Positions 26,540 to 33,894 of a stretch of 64,000 nt of DNA are shown here, piece by piece. Made by a program: the position numbers and the translations under genes. Source of the DNA: Pseudomonas delhiensis (GTDB taxonomy: Bacteria > Pseudomonadota > Gammaproteobacteria > Pseudomonadales > Pseudomonadaceae); contig NZ_FZPC01000006.1 in assembly GCF_900187975.1 (NCBI RefSeq), forward strand, positions 186,001 to 250,000. Direction: 5' to 3'. Positions within the stretch are counted from its first letter, which is position 1. Every line of letters starts with the position of its first letter. The notes beneath the pieces are model-generated. The model did no database searches. It saw nothing but the letters and a program-made list of their open reading frames with translations, and was not told the DNA's origin.

Positions 26540-27928
26540 TCAGTGCCGGGCCTGGGCCGCCGGCGTTTCCGGCAGGAACCAGTTCAGCAGCAGGGCGCAG
26601 ATGCCGCCGGTGGCGACGCCGGATTCCAGCACGTTGCGCAGCGCCGCCGGCATGTGCGCGAGGAACTCCGGCACCTGCGACACGCCCAGGCCCAGGGCCA
26701 GGCTGACCGCGATGATCAGCAGCGCGCGGCGGTCCAGCTGGACGCTGGCGAGGATGTTGATGCCCGAGGCGGCCACCGCGCCGAACATCACCATGGCCGC
26801 GCCGCCGAGCACCGGCTCGGGCACCGCCTGGATGACCCCGGCGACGCTGGGGAACAGGCCCAGGAGGATGAGCATCGCGGCGATCCACAGGCCGATGTGG
26901 CGGCTGGCCACGCCGGTCAGCTGGATCACCCCGTTGTTCTGCGCGAAGACCGAACTGGGGAAGGTGTTGAAGAGGCCGGCCAGCAGCGAGTTGGCGCCGT
27001 TGACCAGCACCCCGCCCTTGATCCGCTGCATCCACAGCGGGCCTTCCACCGGCTGCTTCGACACCTTGCTGGTGGCGGTGACGTCGCCGATGGCCTCCAG
27101 CGAGGTGACCAGGTAGATCACCAGCATGGGGATGAACAGGCTCCAGGAGAAGCTCAGGCCGAAGTGCAGCGGAACCGGCACCTGGAACCGCGCGGCCTGG
27201 TGCATGCCGGTGAAGTCCAGGCGGCCCAGGTAGCCGGCCAGCACGTAGCCCACGGCCAGGGCGATGACGATGGCGCCGCTGCGCATCCACACCACCGGGA
27301 TGCGGTTGAGCACCACGATGATCGCCAGCACCACGCCCGACAGCAGCAGGTTCTCGCCGTTGGCGAAGGTGCCGTTGGCCATCGCCGAGAAGCCGCCGCC
27401 CATGCTGATCAGGCCGACCTTGATCAGGGTGAGGCCGATCATCAGCACCACGATGCCGGTCACCAGCGGGGTGATCAGGCGCTTCACGAACGGCAGGATG
27501 CGCGACACGCCCATCTCCACGAAGGAGCCGGCCATGACCACGCCGAAGATGGCCGCCATCACCTGTTCCACCGGCGTGCCCTGCTTGACCATCAGCGCGC
27601 CGCCGGCGATCAGCGGCCCGACGAAGTTGAAGCTGGTGCCCTGGACGATCAGCAGGCCGGCGCCGAAGGGCCCGAAGCGCTTGCACTGGACGAAGGTGGC
27701 GATGCCGGAGATGACCAGCGACATGGACACGATCAGGTTGGTGTCCCGCGCGGAAACGCCCAGCGCCTGGCAGATCAGCAGGCCGGGGGTGACGATGGGC
27801 ACGATGATCGCCAGCAGGTGCTGCAGCGCGGCGAGCAGCGTGACGGGCAGGGCGGGGCGGTCTTCCAGGCCGTAGACCAGGTCGCGCTGGGCCTTGTCGG
27901 CGGTGACGGGGTTCTCGAGGGAGCTCAT
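26540..27928 (-). CDS. NCS2-family xanthine/uracil-type permease
   Basis: A 462-residue inner-membrane nucleobase:proton symporter of the NCS2 (nucleobase-ascorbate) family with 14 expected segments. The signature QNNGVIQLTGVASRHIG, the SLEAIGDVTATSK segment and SLVISGIATFVQ are characteristic of XanQ/UacT-like members. Purine versus pyrimidine specificity cannot be fixed by eye. I chose the ATG at 27928 (MSSLENPVTADKAQRDLVYG); the longer frame from 28021 has a basic, unlikely N-terminus. A 16-base leader segment is shared exactly with rlmI. Confidence 0.92.
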   Translation of the reverse strand: MSSLENPVTADKAQRDLVYGLEDRPALPVTLLAALQHLLAIIVPIVTPGLLICQALGVSARDTNLIVSMSLVISGIATFVQCKRFGPFGAGLLIVQGTSFNFVGPLIAGGALMVKQGTPVEQVMAAIFGVVMAGSFVEMGVSRILPFVKRLITPLVTGIVVLMIGLTLIKVGLISMGGGFSAMANGTFANGENLLLSGVVLAIIVVLNRIPVVWMRSGAIVIALAVGYVLAGYLGRLDFTGMHQAARFQVPVPLHFGLSFSWSLFIPMLVIYLVTSLEAIGDVTATSKVSKQPVEGPLWMQRIKGGVLVNGANSLLAGLFNTFPSSVFAQNNGVIQLTGVASRHIGLWIAAMLILLGLFPSVAGVIQAVPEPVLGGAAMVMFGAVAASGINILASVQLDRRALLIIAVSLALGLGVSQVPEFLAHMPAALRNVLESGVATGGICALLLNWFLPETPAAQARH

Positions 27929-28226
27929 GGCGGCAGTCCGGGAAAAAGAGCGGGATTTTACGGGGTGGGAGCGGGATCGGACAGTGCCATGGGGCAGGGA
28001 TTTTTCTTTGAGAGGTGACACTAACTGTCAGGCAGTTTCAGTTTTAAGGGCATTATCTGCCGTTATTGGTCACTTGTTTGGGTATTGTCCAGATATATCG
28101 AAGTCAGCAGAAATTTCAGCTTTTCCTTGCGGAAGTGGACTACATATCGGTCCCATTCATGAGTCATTTAATTAACTTCGCCCATGGTTCTTTGGGCGGA
28201 CTAAATTCATGATCATGGAGACTGAA
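27929..28226. other. Intergenic region before the pilin gene, A+T-rich right half
   Basis: Two genes diverge here. Near 27937-27952 is the TCCGGGAAAAAGAGCG segment shared with the rlmI leader. From about 28000 the DNA becomes visibly A+T-richer. At 28179-28198 a 6-bp stem (CGCCCA/TGGGCG) lies in the likely pilin leader. I looked for the GG-N10-GC pattern of a sigma-54 promoter, as used by P. aeruginosa pilA, and found no good match. Confidence 0.5.
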
Positions 28227-28769
28227 ATGAAAAGGCGATATACTACACAGAAAGGTTTCACCCTTATTGAGCTAATGATCGTTGTGGCTATCATCGGTAT
28301 CTTGGCCGCCATTGCGATTCCGCAGTACCAGAACTACACCATACGAGCACGTGTTACCGAGGGGTTGAATTTGGCCACGGCAGCGAAAGTTGCTCTGAGC
28401 GAAACATATGCAGCCAATGCCGGTTTGGCGGTCAATGCGTATGCTGGCACCGGTGCACCAACTGCCGCCGCAGCTAACACTGTGAATACTGGGTTTCAGT
28501 TCGCCGCTACGCGTGATGTTGCAAGCATAGCGATTGCGGCTGTAAGCGCTGGCGCCGCGACTGCTGGAGATGGTGCCATAACCATTACCTATACTGGGGT
28601 TGTCCCTGTCCCGCAAAGCCCCTTGACCTTGACACTTACGCCTGGAACGGGTGCCATTACTGCAGGTGTTCCGGCTGGCACTTTGAATCCAAATTTACCC
28701 ATAGTTTGGGGCTGTGCTGTAAATGACGTTGCCAATAATAGTTTTGTTCCTGCTAATTGCAGGCTTTAA
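28227..28769 (+). CDS. pilA: Type IVa pilin (PilA-like), orphan location
   Basis: A 180-residue prepilin. The short leader [10 protein letters not shown] is cut by prepilin peptidase before [20 protein letters not shown] (Glu5 present), the classic type IVa N-terminal helix, followed by [16 protein letters not shown]. The C-terminal disulfide loop is formed by two Cys with 14 residues between them (WGC...NCRL). I chose the ATG at 28227 because GGAG lies six bases upstream and the leader length is typical. The gene has lower G+C than its neighbours and stands alone between a permease and ilvD, without pilB, pilC or pilD. It could be the major pilin at an unusual site or an accessory pilin. Confidence 0.93.
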   Translation: MKRRYTTQKGFTLIELMIVVAIIGILAAIAIPQYQNYTIRARVTEGLNLATAAKVALSETYAANAGLAVNAYAGTGAPTAAAANTVNTGFQFAATRDVASIAIAAVSAGAATAGDGAITITYTGVVPVPQSPLTLTLTPGTGAITAGVPAGTLNPNLPIVWGCAVNDVANNSFVPANCRL

Positions 28770-28874
28770 GTTGGCTTGAGCTATTGGCTGGCGAGGATTT
28801 ATATGTGCTAAGTTTCTGAGAATTGTTGCTGTTTGGATGCGGTGTGAGCATTCACGTGGTTTTACTCCTAATAA

Positions 28875-28906
28875 AACAAAGCCCGGTAATCATGCCGGGC
28901 TTTGTT
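28875..28906. terminator. Bidirectional Rho-independent terminator between pilin gene and ilvD
   Basis: A perfect 12-bp stem, AACAAAGCCCGG / CCGGGCTTTGTT, with an 8-base loop. The U-rich side of the stem and the A-rich flank on the left allow termination in both directions, serving the pilin gene (rightward) and ilvD (leftward), which converge here. Confidence 0.85.
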
Positions 28907-28938
28907 GACGTCGGGAGTTTTTCTCTACAGCTAACTGC

Positions 28939-30777
28939 TTAGCCCTCCAGTAGAGCTTTATTTCGGACAGCCCCTTTGTCAGCACTGGTAGCCAGCAACG
29001 CATAAGCCTTCAGCGCCGTACTGACGCGACGGGCACGCGGCTGCGCCGGCTTCCAGCCCTTCCTGTCCTGCTCGATGCGGCGGGCGGCGAGTTCCTCGTC
29101 GCTGACCAGCAGGTTGATGCTGCGGTTGGGGATGTCGATCAGTACCTTGTCGCCGTCCTGCACCAGGCCGATGGCGCCGCCGGCAGCGGCTTCCGGGGAG
29201 GCGTGGCCGATGGACAGGCCCGAGGTGCCGCCGGAGAAGCGGCCGTCGGTGAGCAGCGCGCACTGCTTGCCCAGGCCCTTGGACTTCAGGTAGCTGGTGG
29301 GGTAGAGCATTTCCTGCATACCCGGGCCGCCTTTCGGGCCTTCGTAGCGGATGATCACGATGTCGCCCGGCTTCACTTCGTCGGCGAGGATGCCCTTCAC
29401 CGCCGCGTCCTGGCTCTCGAAGATCTTCGCGCTGCCTTCGAACACGTGGATGGATTCGTCCACGCCGGCGGTCTTCACCACGCAGCCGTCCAGGGCGATG
29501 TTGCCGTAGAGCACGGCCAGGCCGCCCTCGGTGGAGTAGGCGTGCTCGACGCTGCGGATGCAGCCTTCGGCGCGGTCGTCGTCCAGGCTCGGCCAGCGGG
29601 TGTTCTGGCTGAACGCGGTCTGGGTGGGGATGCCGGCCGGGCCTGCCTTGAAGAAGGTGTGCACGGCTTCGTCGCGGGTCTGGGTGATGTCCCACTGGGC
29701 GATGGCATCGGCCATGCTCGGGCTGTGCACGGTCGGCACGTCGGTGTGCAGCAGGCCGCCGCGGGCCAGTTCGCCGAGGATGGAGAAGATGCCGCCGGCG
29801 CGATGCACGTCTTCCATGTGGTACTTCTGGATGTTCGGCGCCACCTTGCACAGCTGCGGCACCTTGCGCGACAGGCGATCGATGTCGCGCAGGTCGAAGG
29901 CGATCTCCGCCTCTTGCGCAGCGGCCAGCAGGTGCAGGATGGTGTTGGTCGAGCCGCCCATGGCGATGTCCAGGGTCATGGCGTTCTCGAAGGCCTTGAA
30001 GCTGGCGACGTTGCGCGGCAGCACGGAATCGTCGCCCTCGCCGTAGTAGCGCTGGCACAGCTCGACGGCCAGGCGCCCGGCGCGCAGGAACAACTGCTCG
30101 CGGTCGGCGTGGGTGGCCAGGGTCGAGCCGTTGCCCGGCAACGACAGGCCCAGGGCCTCGGTCAGGCAGTTCATCGAGTTGGCGGTGAACATGCCGGAGC
30201 AGGAACCGCAGGTGGGGCAGGCGCTGCGCTCGTACTCGGCGACCTTCTCGTCGGAGCAGGAGTCGTCCGCCGCGACCACCATGGCGTCCACCAGGTCCAG
30301 GCCGTGGCTGGCCAGCTTGGTCTTGCCGGCTTCCATCGGCCCGCCGGAGACGAACACCACCGGGATGTTCAGGCGCAGGGCGGCCATCAGCATGCCGGGG
30401 GTGATCTTGTCGCAGTTGGAGATGCAGACGATGGCGTCGGCGCAGTGGGCGTTGACCATGTATTCCACCGAGTCGGCGATGATCTCGCGGCTGGGCAGCG
30501 AATAGAGCATGCCGTCGTGGCCCATGGCGATGCCGTCGTCCACGGCGATGGTGTTGAATTCCTTGGCCACGCCGCCGGCCTTCTCGATCTCGCGGGCGAC
30601 CAGCTGGCCCAGGTCCTTCAGGTGCACGTGGCCGGGCACGAACTGGGTGAAGGAGTTGGCGATGGCGATGATCGGCTTCTTGAAGTCTTCGTCCTTCATC
30701 CCGGTGGCGCGCCAGAGGGCGCGGGCGCCGGCCATGTTGCGGCCGTGGGTGGAGGTTTTCGAGCGGTAATCGGGCAT
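28939..30777 (-). CDS. ilvD: Dihydroxy-acid dehydratase
   Basis: A 612-residue Fe-S enzyme catalysing the dehydration step common to isoleucine, valine and leucine synthesis. Cluster and active-site cysteines are visible in [12 protein letters not shown] and [20 protein letters not shown]. The N-terminus [20 protein letters not shown] is the usual IlvD/Edd opening, and the length matches the family. Read together with ilvA at 9.9 kb, the window carries two branched-chain amino acid steps, though not in one operon. The terminator at 28875-28906 ends it. Confidence 0.96.
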   Translation of the reverse strand: MPDYRSKTSTHGRNMAGARALWRATGMKDEDFKKPIIAIANSFTQFVPGHVHLKDLGQLVAREIEKAGGVAKEFNTIAVDDGIAMGHDGMLYSLPSREIIADSVEYMVNAHCADAIVCISNCDKITPGMLMAALRLNIPVVFVSGGPMEAGKTKLASHGLDLVDAMVVAADDSCSDEKVAEYERSACPTCGSCSGMFTANSMNCLTEALGLSLPGNGSTLATHADREQLFLRAGRLAVELCQRYYGEGDDSVLPRNVASFKAFENAMTLDIAMGGSTNTILHLLAAAQEAEIAFDLRDIDRLSRKVPQLCKVAPNIQKYHMEDVHRAGGIFSILGELARGGLLHTDVPTVHSPSMADAIAQWDITQTRDEAVHTFFKAGPAGIPTQTAFSQNTRWPSLDDDRAEGCIRSVEHAYSTEGGLAVLYGNIALDGCVVKTAGVDESIHVFEGSAKIFESQDAAVKGILADEVKPGDIVIIRYEGPKGGPGMQEMLYPTSYLKSKGLGKQCALLTDGRFSGGTSGLSIGHASPEAAAGGAIGLVQDGDKVLIDIPNRSINLLVSDEELAARRIEQDRKGWKPAQPRARRVSTALKAYALLATSADKGAVRNKALLEG

Positions 30778-31109
30778 GACGGGTTCCTGCGGCTAATCAG
30801 GTCTCGATGGGAGCCTTCCGGGTCGTCATGGCGACGGCACGCAGCGGGTGGCGCGGGCCGGCGAGACCTCGGACGGGCTCTTTTAAGTCGTATCGTGAGC
30901 GTCGGGCGCACCGGATGCAAACGGCAGATGAGGTTGCATGGGCGTTGGTGGCGCGGGGCGTGGCGGGGTCACCGCCTGCTCGGCCGGGGGCTCACAGGTC
31001 CGCCGGGGGATAAATGGCAGGAATCCCGCGATTCTACGCCCGCCCCGACCGCCAGGGGAAGGCTGGCGGTCGGGCTGGCTTGCGTGGACGGCGCCAGGGC
31101 GCCAATCCT
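30778..31109. other. Non-coding region upstream of ilvD
   Basis: About 330 bases without a credible gene, between the ilvD start and the heptamer tandem repeat. It must hold the ilvD promoter. I found no attenuator-like leader peptide rich in branched-chain codons. Confidence 0.4.
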
Positions 31110-31179
31110 AGCTTGCAGCTTGCAGCTTGCAGCTTGCAGCTTGCAGCTTGCAGCTTGCAGCTTGCAGCTTGCAGCTTGC
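31110..31179. repeat. Ten perfect tandem copies of the heptamer AGCTTGC
   Basis: Seventy bases made of ten identical AGCTTGC units with no mismatch, ending one base before the stop codon of rlmI (31181-31183). Seven is not a multiple of three, so a copy-number change in coding sequence would shift frame, but here it lies just outside the gene. Confidence 0.97.
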
Positions 31180-31180
31180 T

Positions 31181-32377
31181 TCAGCCGTTCGGCAGCAGCC
31201 GCACGGTCAGGCTCTTGATGTAGCGGGTCTCGGCGATGGCCGGGTGCACCGGGTGGTCCGGGCCCTGGCCGCCGCGCTCCAGCAGCTGGAGGTTGCGGTC
31301 CAGGTGGCGGGCGCTGCCGAGCAGGATGTTCTGCAGGTCGTCCTCGGGCAGGTGCATGGAGCAGGAGGCGCTGACCAGGATGCCGTCCTTGTTCAGCAGG
31401 CGCATGGCCTGTTCGTTGAGGCGGCGGTAGGCGGCTTCGCCGTTCTTCAGGTCCTTCTTGCGCTTGATGAAGGCCGGCGGGTCGGCGATGACCACGTCGA
31501 AGCGCTCGTCGGCGGCCTTCAGCTCGCGCAGGGCGTCGAACACGTCGCCTTCCACGCAGGCGACCTTCTCGGCCAGGCCGTTGAGGGTGGCGTTGCGCTC
31601 CACGCCGTCGAGGGCGAAGCCGGAGGCATCCACGCACATCACGTCGCTGGCGCCGAAGGCCGCGGCCTGGATGCCCCAGCCGCCGATGTAGCTGAACAGA
31701 TCGAGCACGCGCCTGCCTTTCACATAGGGCGCCAGGCGCGCGCGGTTCATGCGGTGGTCGTAGAACCAGCCGGTCTTCTGCCCGGCCAGCACCGGTGCTT
31801 CGAACTTCACGCCGTTCTCTTCCAGGGCGACCCACTCGGGCACTTCGCCGTAGGCGTTTTCCACGTAGCGCTCCAGGCCTTCGGCGTCGCGCGCGCTGGA
31901 GTCGTTCTTCCACAGCACGGCGCTGGGCTTGAGCACCTGCAGCAGGGCGGCGAGCACGTCGTCACGGTGCTTCTCCATGGCGGCGGAGGCGAGCTGCACC
32001 ACCAGCACGTCGCTGAAGCGGTCCACCACCAGGCCGGGCAGCAGGTCGGAGTCACCGTAGACCAGGCGGTAGAAGGGCTTGTCGAAGAGACGATCGCGCA
32101 GGCTGAGGGCGACGTTGAGGCGGTGAACCAGCAGCGATTTGTCGAGGACGTGCTTGGTATCGCGGGAAACCAGGCGTGCGCAGATCAGGTTGTTCGGGCT
32201 CAGCGCCACCACGCCCAGCGGCTTGCCGTTGGCCATCTCGAGGATCGCCTGGTCGCCGGCGGCGAAGGCGTTCAGCGGGGTGGCCTGGACGTCCACCTCG
32301 TTGCTGTAGACCCACAGGTGGCCGGCGCGCAGGCGGCGCTCGGCATTGGCTTTCAGACGCAAGCTGGGCAGGGTCAT
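31181..32377 (-). CDS. rlmI: 23S rRNA (cytosine1962-C5)-methyltransferase (RlmI type)
   Basis: A 398-residue SAM-dependent m5C rRNA methyltransferase. An N-terminal PUA-like domain (about 1-75, HLWVYSNEV) precedes a central domain and a Rossmann methyltransferase fold. SAM-binding motifs are VLDLFSYIGGWGIQAAAFGA, VIADPPAFIKRKKDL and the catalytic Cys loop SASCSMHL. Length and order match RlmI (YccW). The start at 32377 has GGAG upstream. The region just past the stop is a pure heptamer tandem repeat. Confidence 0.92.
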   Translation of the reverse strand: MTLPSLRLKANAERRLRAGHLWVYSNEVDVQATPLNAFAAGDQAILEMANGKPLGVVALSPNNLICARLVSRDTKHVLDKSLLVHRLNVALSLRDRLFDKPFYRLVYGDSDLLPGLVVDRFSDVLVVQLASAAMEKHRDDVLAALLQVLKPSAVLWKNDSSARDAEGLERYVENAYGEVPEWVALEENGVKFEAPVLAGQKTGWFYDHRMNRARLAPYVKGRRVLDLFSYIGGWGIQAAAFGASDVMCVDASGFALDGVERNATLNGLAEKVACVEGDVFDALRELKAADERFDVVIADPPAFIKRKKDLKNGEAAYRRLNEQAMRLLNKDGILVSASCSMHLPEDDLQNILLGSARHLDRNLQLLERGGQGPDHPVHPAIAETRYIKSLTVRLLPNG

Positions 32378-32566
32378 GGCGGTGCTCCGGGAAAAAGAGC
32401 GAGATTATAACCGTTGCCCGCCGGGGTTGCCGATGCCGCGCAGGCGTGGCGGCCGAGCATAAAGTTCGCGCCGAGGCTGCCGATACGGTTCTGTCTAGAT
32501 CGGCAGTTCCAGAAGTGCTCCGTCTGGGTAAACTGTGCGCCCCGTCAACTTTTCCAGACCGTCCCC

Positions 32567-33445
32567 ATGGTCCAAGAACTCTCCGCCGAACAGATCCGCC
32601 AGACCCTGCAGGGCATCAGCGTGCCGCCGCAACCGCAGATCATGGTCGACCTGCAGATGGAACAGGTCATGCCCAACCCTGACCTGAAGGCCATCGCCAA
32701 GCTCATCAGCCAGGACCCGGGGTTGTCCGGCGCCTTGCTCAAGCTGGTCAACTCGCCGTTCTTCGGCCTGGCCAACCGCATCACCTCGATCCAGCGCGCG
32801 GTCAACCTGCTCGGCAGCCGCTCGGTGATCAACCTGATCAACGCCCAGTCGATCAAGGGCGAGATGAGCGACGACACCATCGTCACCCTCAACCGCTTCT
32901 GGGACACCGCCCAGGACGTGGCCATGAGCTGCCTGACCCTGGCCAAGCGCATCGGCTACGAGCCGGTGGACGAGGCCTATGCCCTGGGGCTGTTCCACAA
33001 CTGCGGCATCCCGCTGATGCTCAAGCGCTTCCCGCACTACATGGCGGTGCTGGAGGAGGCCTACGCCAGCGCCAGCGACGAACGCCGCGTGGTGGATACC
33101 GAGAACCGCGTGCTGAACACCAACCACGCCGTGGTCGGCTACTTCACCGCGCGTTCCTGGCGCCTGCCGGAGCACGTCTGCGAGGCCATCGCCAACCACC
33201 ACAACGCGCTCTCGGTATTCAGCGAGGAAAGCAGCCGCAACACCCAGCTGAAGAACCTCCTGGCGATCCTCAAGATGGCCGAGCACATCTGCGGCTCGCA
33301 CCGGGTGCTGGGCAACCAGCCGGAAGACCACGAGTGGCAGAGCATCAGCGCCCTGGTACTGGATTACGTGGGGCTGACCGAGTACGACTTCGAGAACCTG
33401 AAGTCGAGCATCCTCGAGCTGGGTGTGGGGCAGGGGAGCTACTAG
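32567..33445 (+). CDS. HDOD-domain signalling protein
   Basis: A 292-residue single-domain HDOD protein, an HD-like helical fold without phosphohydrolase metal ligands. Typical segments are LISQDPGLSGALLKLVNSPF, AVNLLGSRSVINLINAQS and the degenerate HD site GLFHNCGIPLMLKRFP, followed by NHAVVGYFTARSWRLPEHVC. Such proteins act as signalling scaffolds controlling motility, c-di-GMP or stress responses; the partner is unknown. The ATG at 32567 starts MVQELSAEQIRQTLQGI; the extension to 32414 is unlikely. It is divergent from rlmI and is followed by a repeat mosaic. Confidence 0.9.
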   Translation: MVQELSAEQIRQTLQGISVPPQPQIMVDLQMEQVMPNPDLKAIAKLISQDPGLSGALLKLVNSPFFGLANRITSIQRAVNLLGSRSVINLINAQSIKGEMSDDTIVTLNRFWDTAQDVAMSCLTLAKRIGYEPVDEAYALGLFHNCGIPLMLKRFPHYMAVLEEAYASASDERRVVDTENRVLNTNHAVVGYFTARSWRLPEHVCEAIANHHNALSVFSEESSRNTQLKNLLAILKMAEHICGSHRVLGNQPEDHEWQSISALVLDYVGLTEYDFENLKSSILELGVGQGSY

Positions 33446-33492
33446 GGACCGCGGACGGCGTCCGCTCCTGCGATCGTGCTTCCCCGCAACCG

Positions 33493-33529
33493 TAGGGCGT
33501 ATAACCGTTCGCGGTTATACGCCGTTGGC
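33493..33529. repeat. Single GTAGGGCG-family palindromic unit
   Basis: GTAGGGCG followed by the palindrome TATAACCGTTCGCGGTTATA and then CGCCGTTGG. It is a one-unit relative of the pairs at 5640 and 17489. Confidence 0.8.
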
Positions 33530-33557
33530 GGGGGAACACAGGTGCCCTTCAAGAGCG

Positions 33558-33595
33558 CCCTCTCCCCAACCCTCTCCCGCAAGCGGGAGAGGGGG
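33558..33595. repeat. CCCTCTCC/GGGAGAGGG hairpin repeat
   Basis: CCCTCTCCCG and CGGGAGAGGG form a 10-bp perfect stem with a short loop, preceded by CCCTCTCCCCAA. It is the same family as 17411-17445 and 20341-20374. Confidence 0.75.
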
Positions 33596-33636
33596 CTGTC
33601 CTGAGCGGCGTCGAAGCCAGGCGCCATCCTCATACC

Positions 33637-33659
33637 CCCGCGAACGCGGGAACCCAGAG
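33637..33659. repeat. CCCGCGAACGCGGGAACCC repeat
   Basis: A short palindrome (CCCGCG AA CGCGGG) plus the AACCCAGAG flank. An inverted copy, CTCTGGGTTCCCGCGTTCGC, lies from 20267. Confidence 0.7.
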
Positions 33660-33703
33660 AACAGCGTAGGAGCAACTGTCTTGCCGGTTGCGCCGAGGTG
33701 TTC

Positions 33704-33776
33704 TTCGTAGGAGCGAGCTTGCTCGCGAATGAGCCCCGCGGCGGACTGTGTTCGCGAGCAAGCTCGCTCCTACGAA
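33704..33776. repeat. REPIN-like element with perfect 26-bp inverted arms
   Basis: The arm at 33704-33729 (starting TTCGTAGGAGCGAGCTTGC) and the arm at 33751-33776 are exact reverse complements over 26 bases, with a 21-base spacer. Perfect arms suggest a young copy. Confidence 0.9.
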
Positions 33777-33796
33777 AAGCTGTGTTTCCTGGAAAC

Positions 33797-33843
33797 GTAG
33801 GAGCGGGCCCTGCCCGCGATTCGCGCGCAGGGCGCGCTCCTAC
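33797..33843. repeat. REP-like unit, GTAGGAGCGGGCCC family
   Basis: Bounded by GTAGGAGCG and CGCTCCTAC with internal CCCGCGATTCGCGCGC. Nearly identical to 17226-17269. Confidence 0.82.
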
Positions 33844-33894
33844 AAGTGCACGAGAACCGGCCGAAGCGCGCCAAGGTACGGGATGGCGCGGCCC

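Larger units (their letters stand above)
33446..33894. other. 450-bp mosaic of intergenic repeats, probable synteny breakpoint
   Basis: No gene. It is a patchwork of at least five repeat units from four families, itemised separately: 33493-33529, 33558-33595, 33637-33659, 33704-33776 and 33797-33843. The HDOD gene and fabY converge on it. Confidence 0.85.

Noticed and set aside
28080..28226. A sigma-54 promoter for the pilin gene
   Set aside because: P. aeruginosa pilA uses RpoN, but I found no GG-N10-GC pair with good flanking bases upstream of this gene.
31110..31179. CRISPR array
   Set aside because: The units are seven bases long with no spacers; it is a simple tandem repeat.
31014..31223. 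Short open frames made of repeated LQLAACS peptides
   Set aside because: They are translations of the heptamer tandem repeat and lack a credible start or context.
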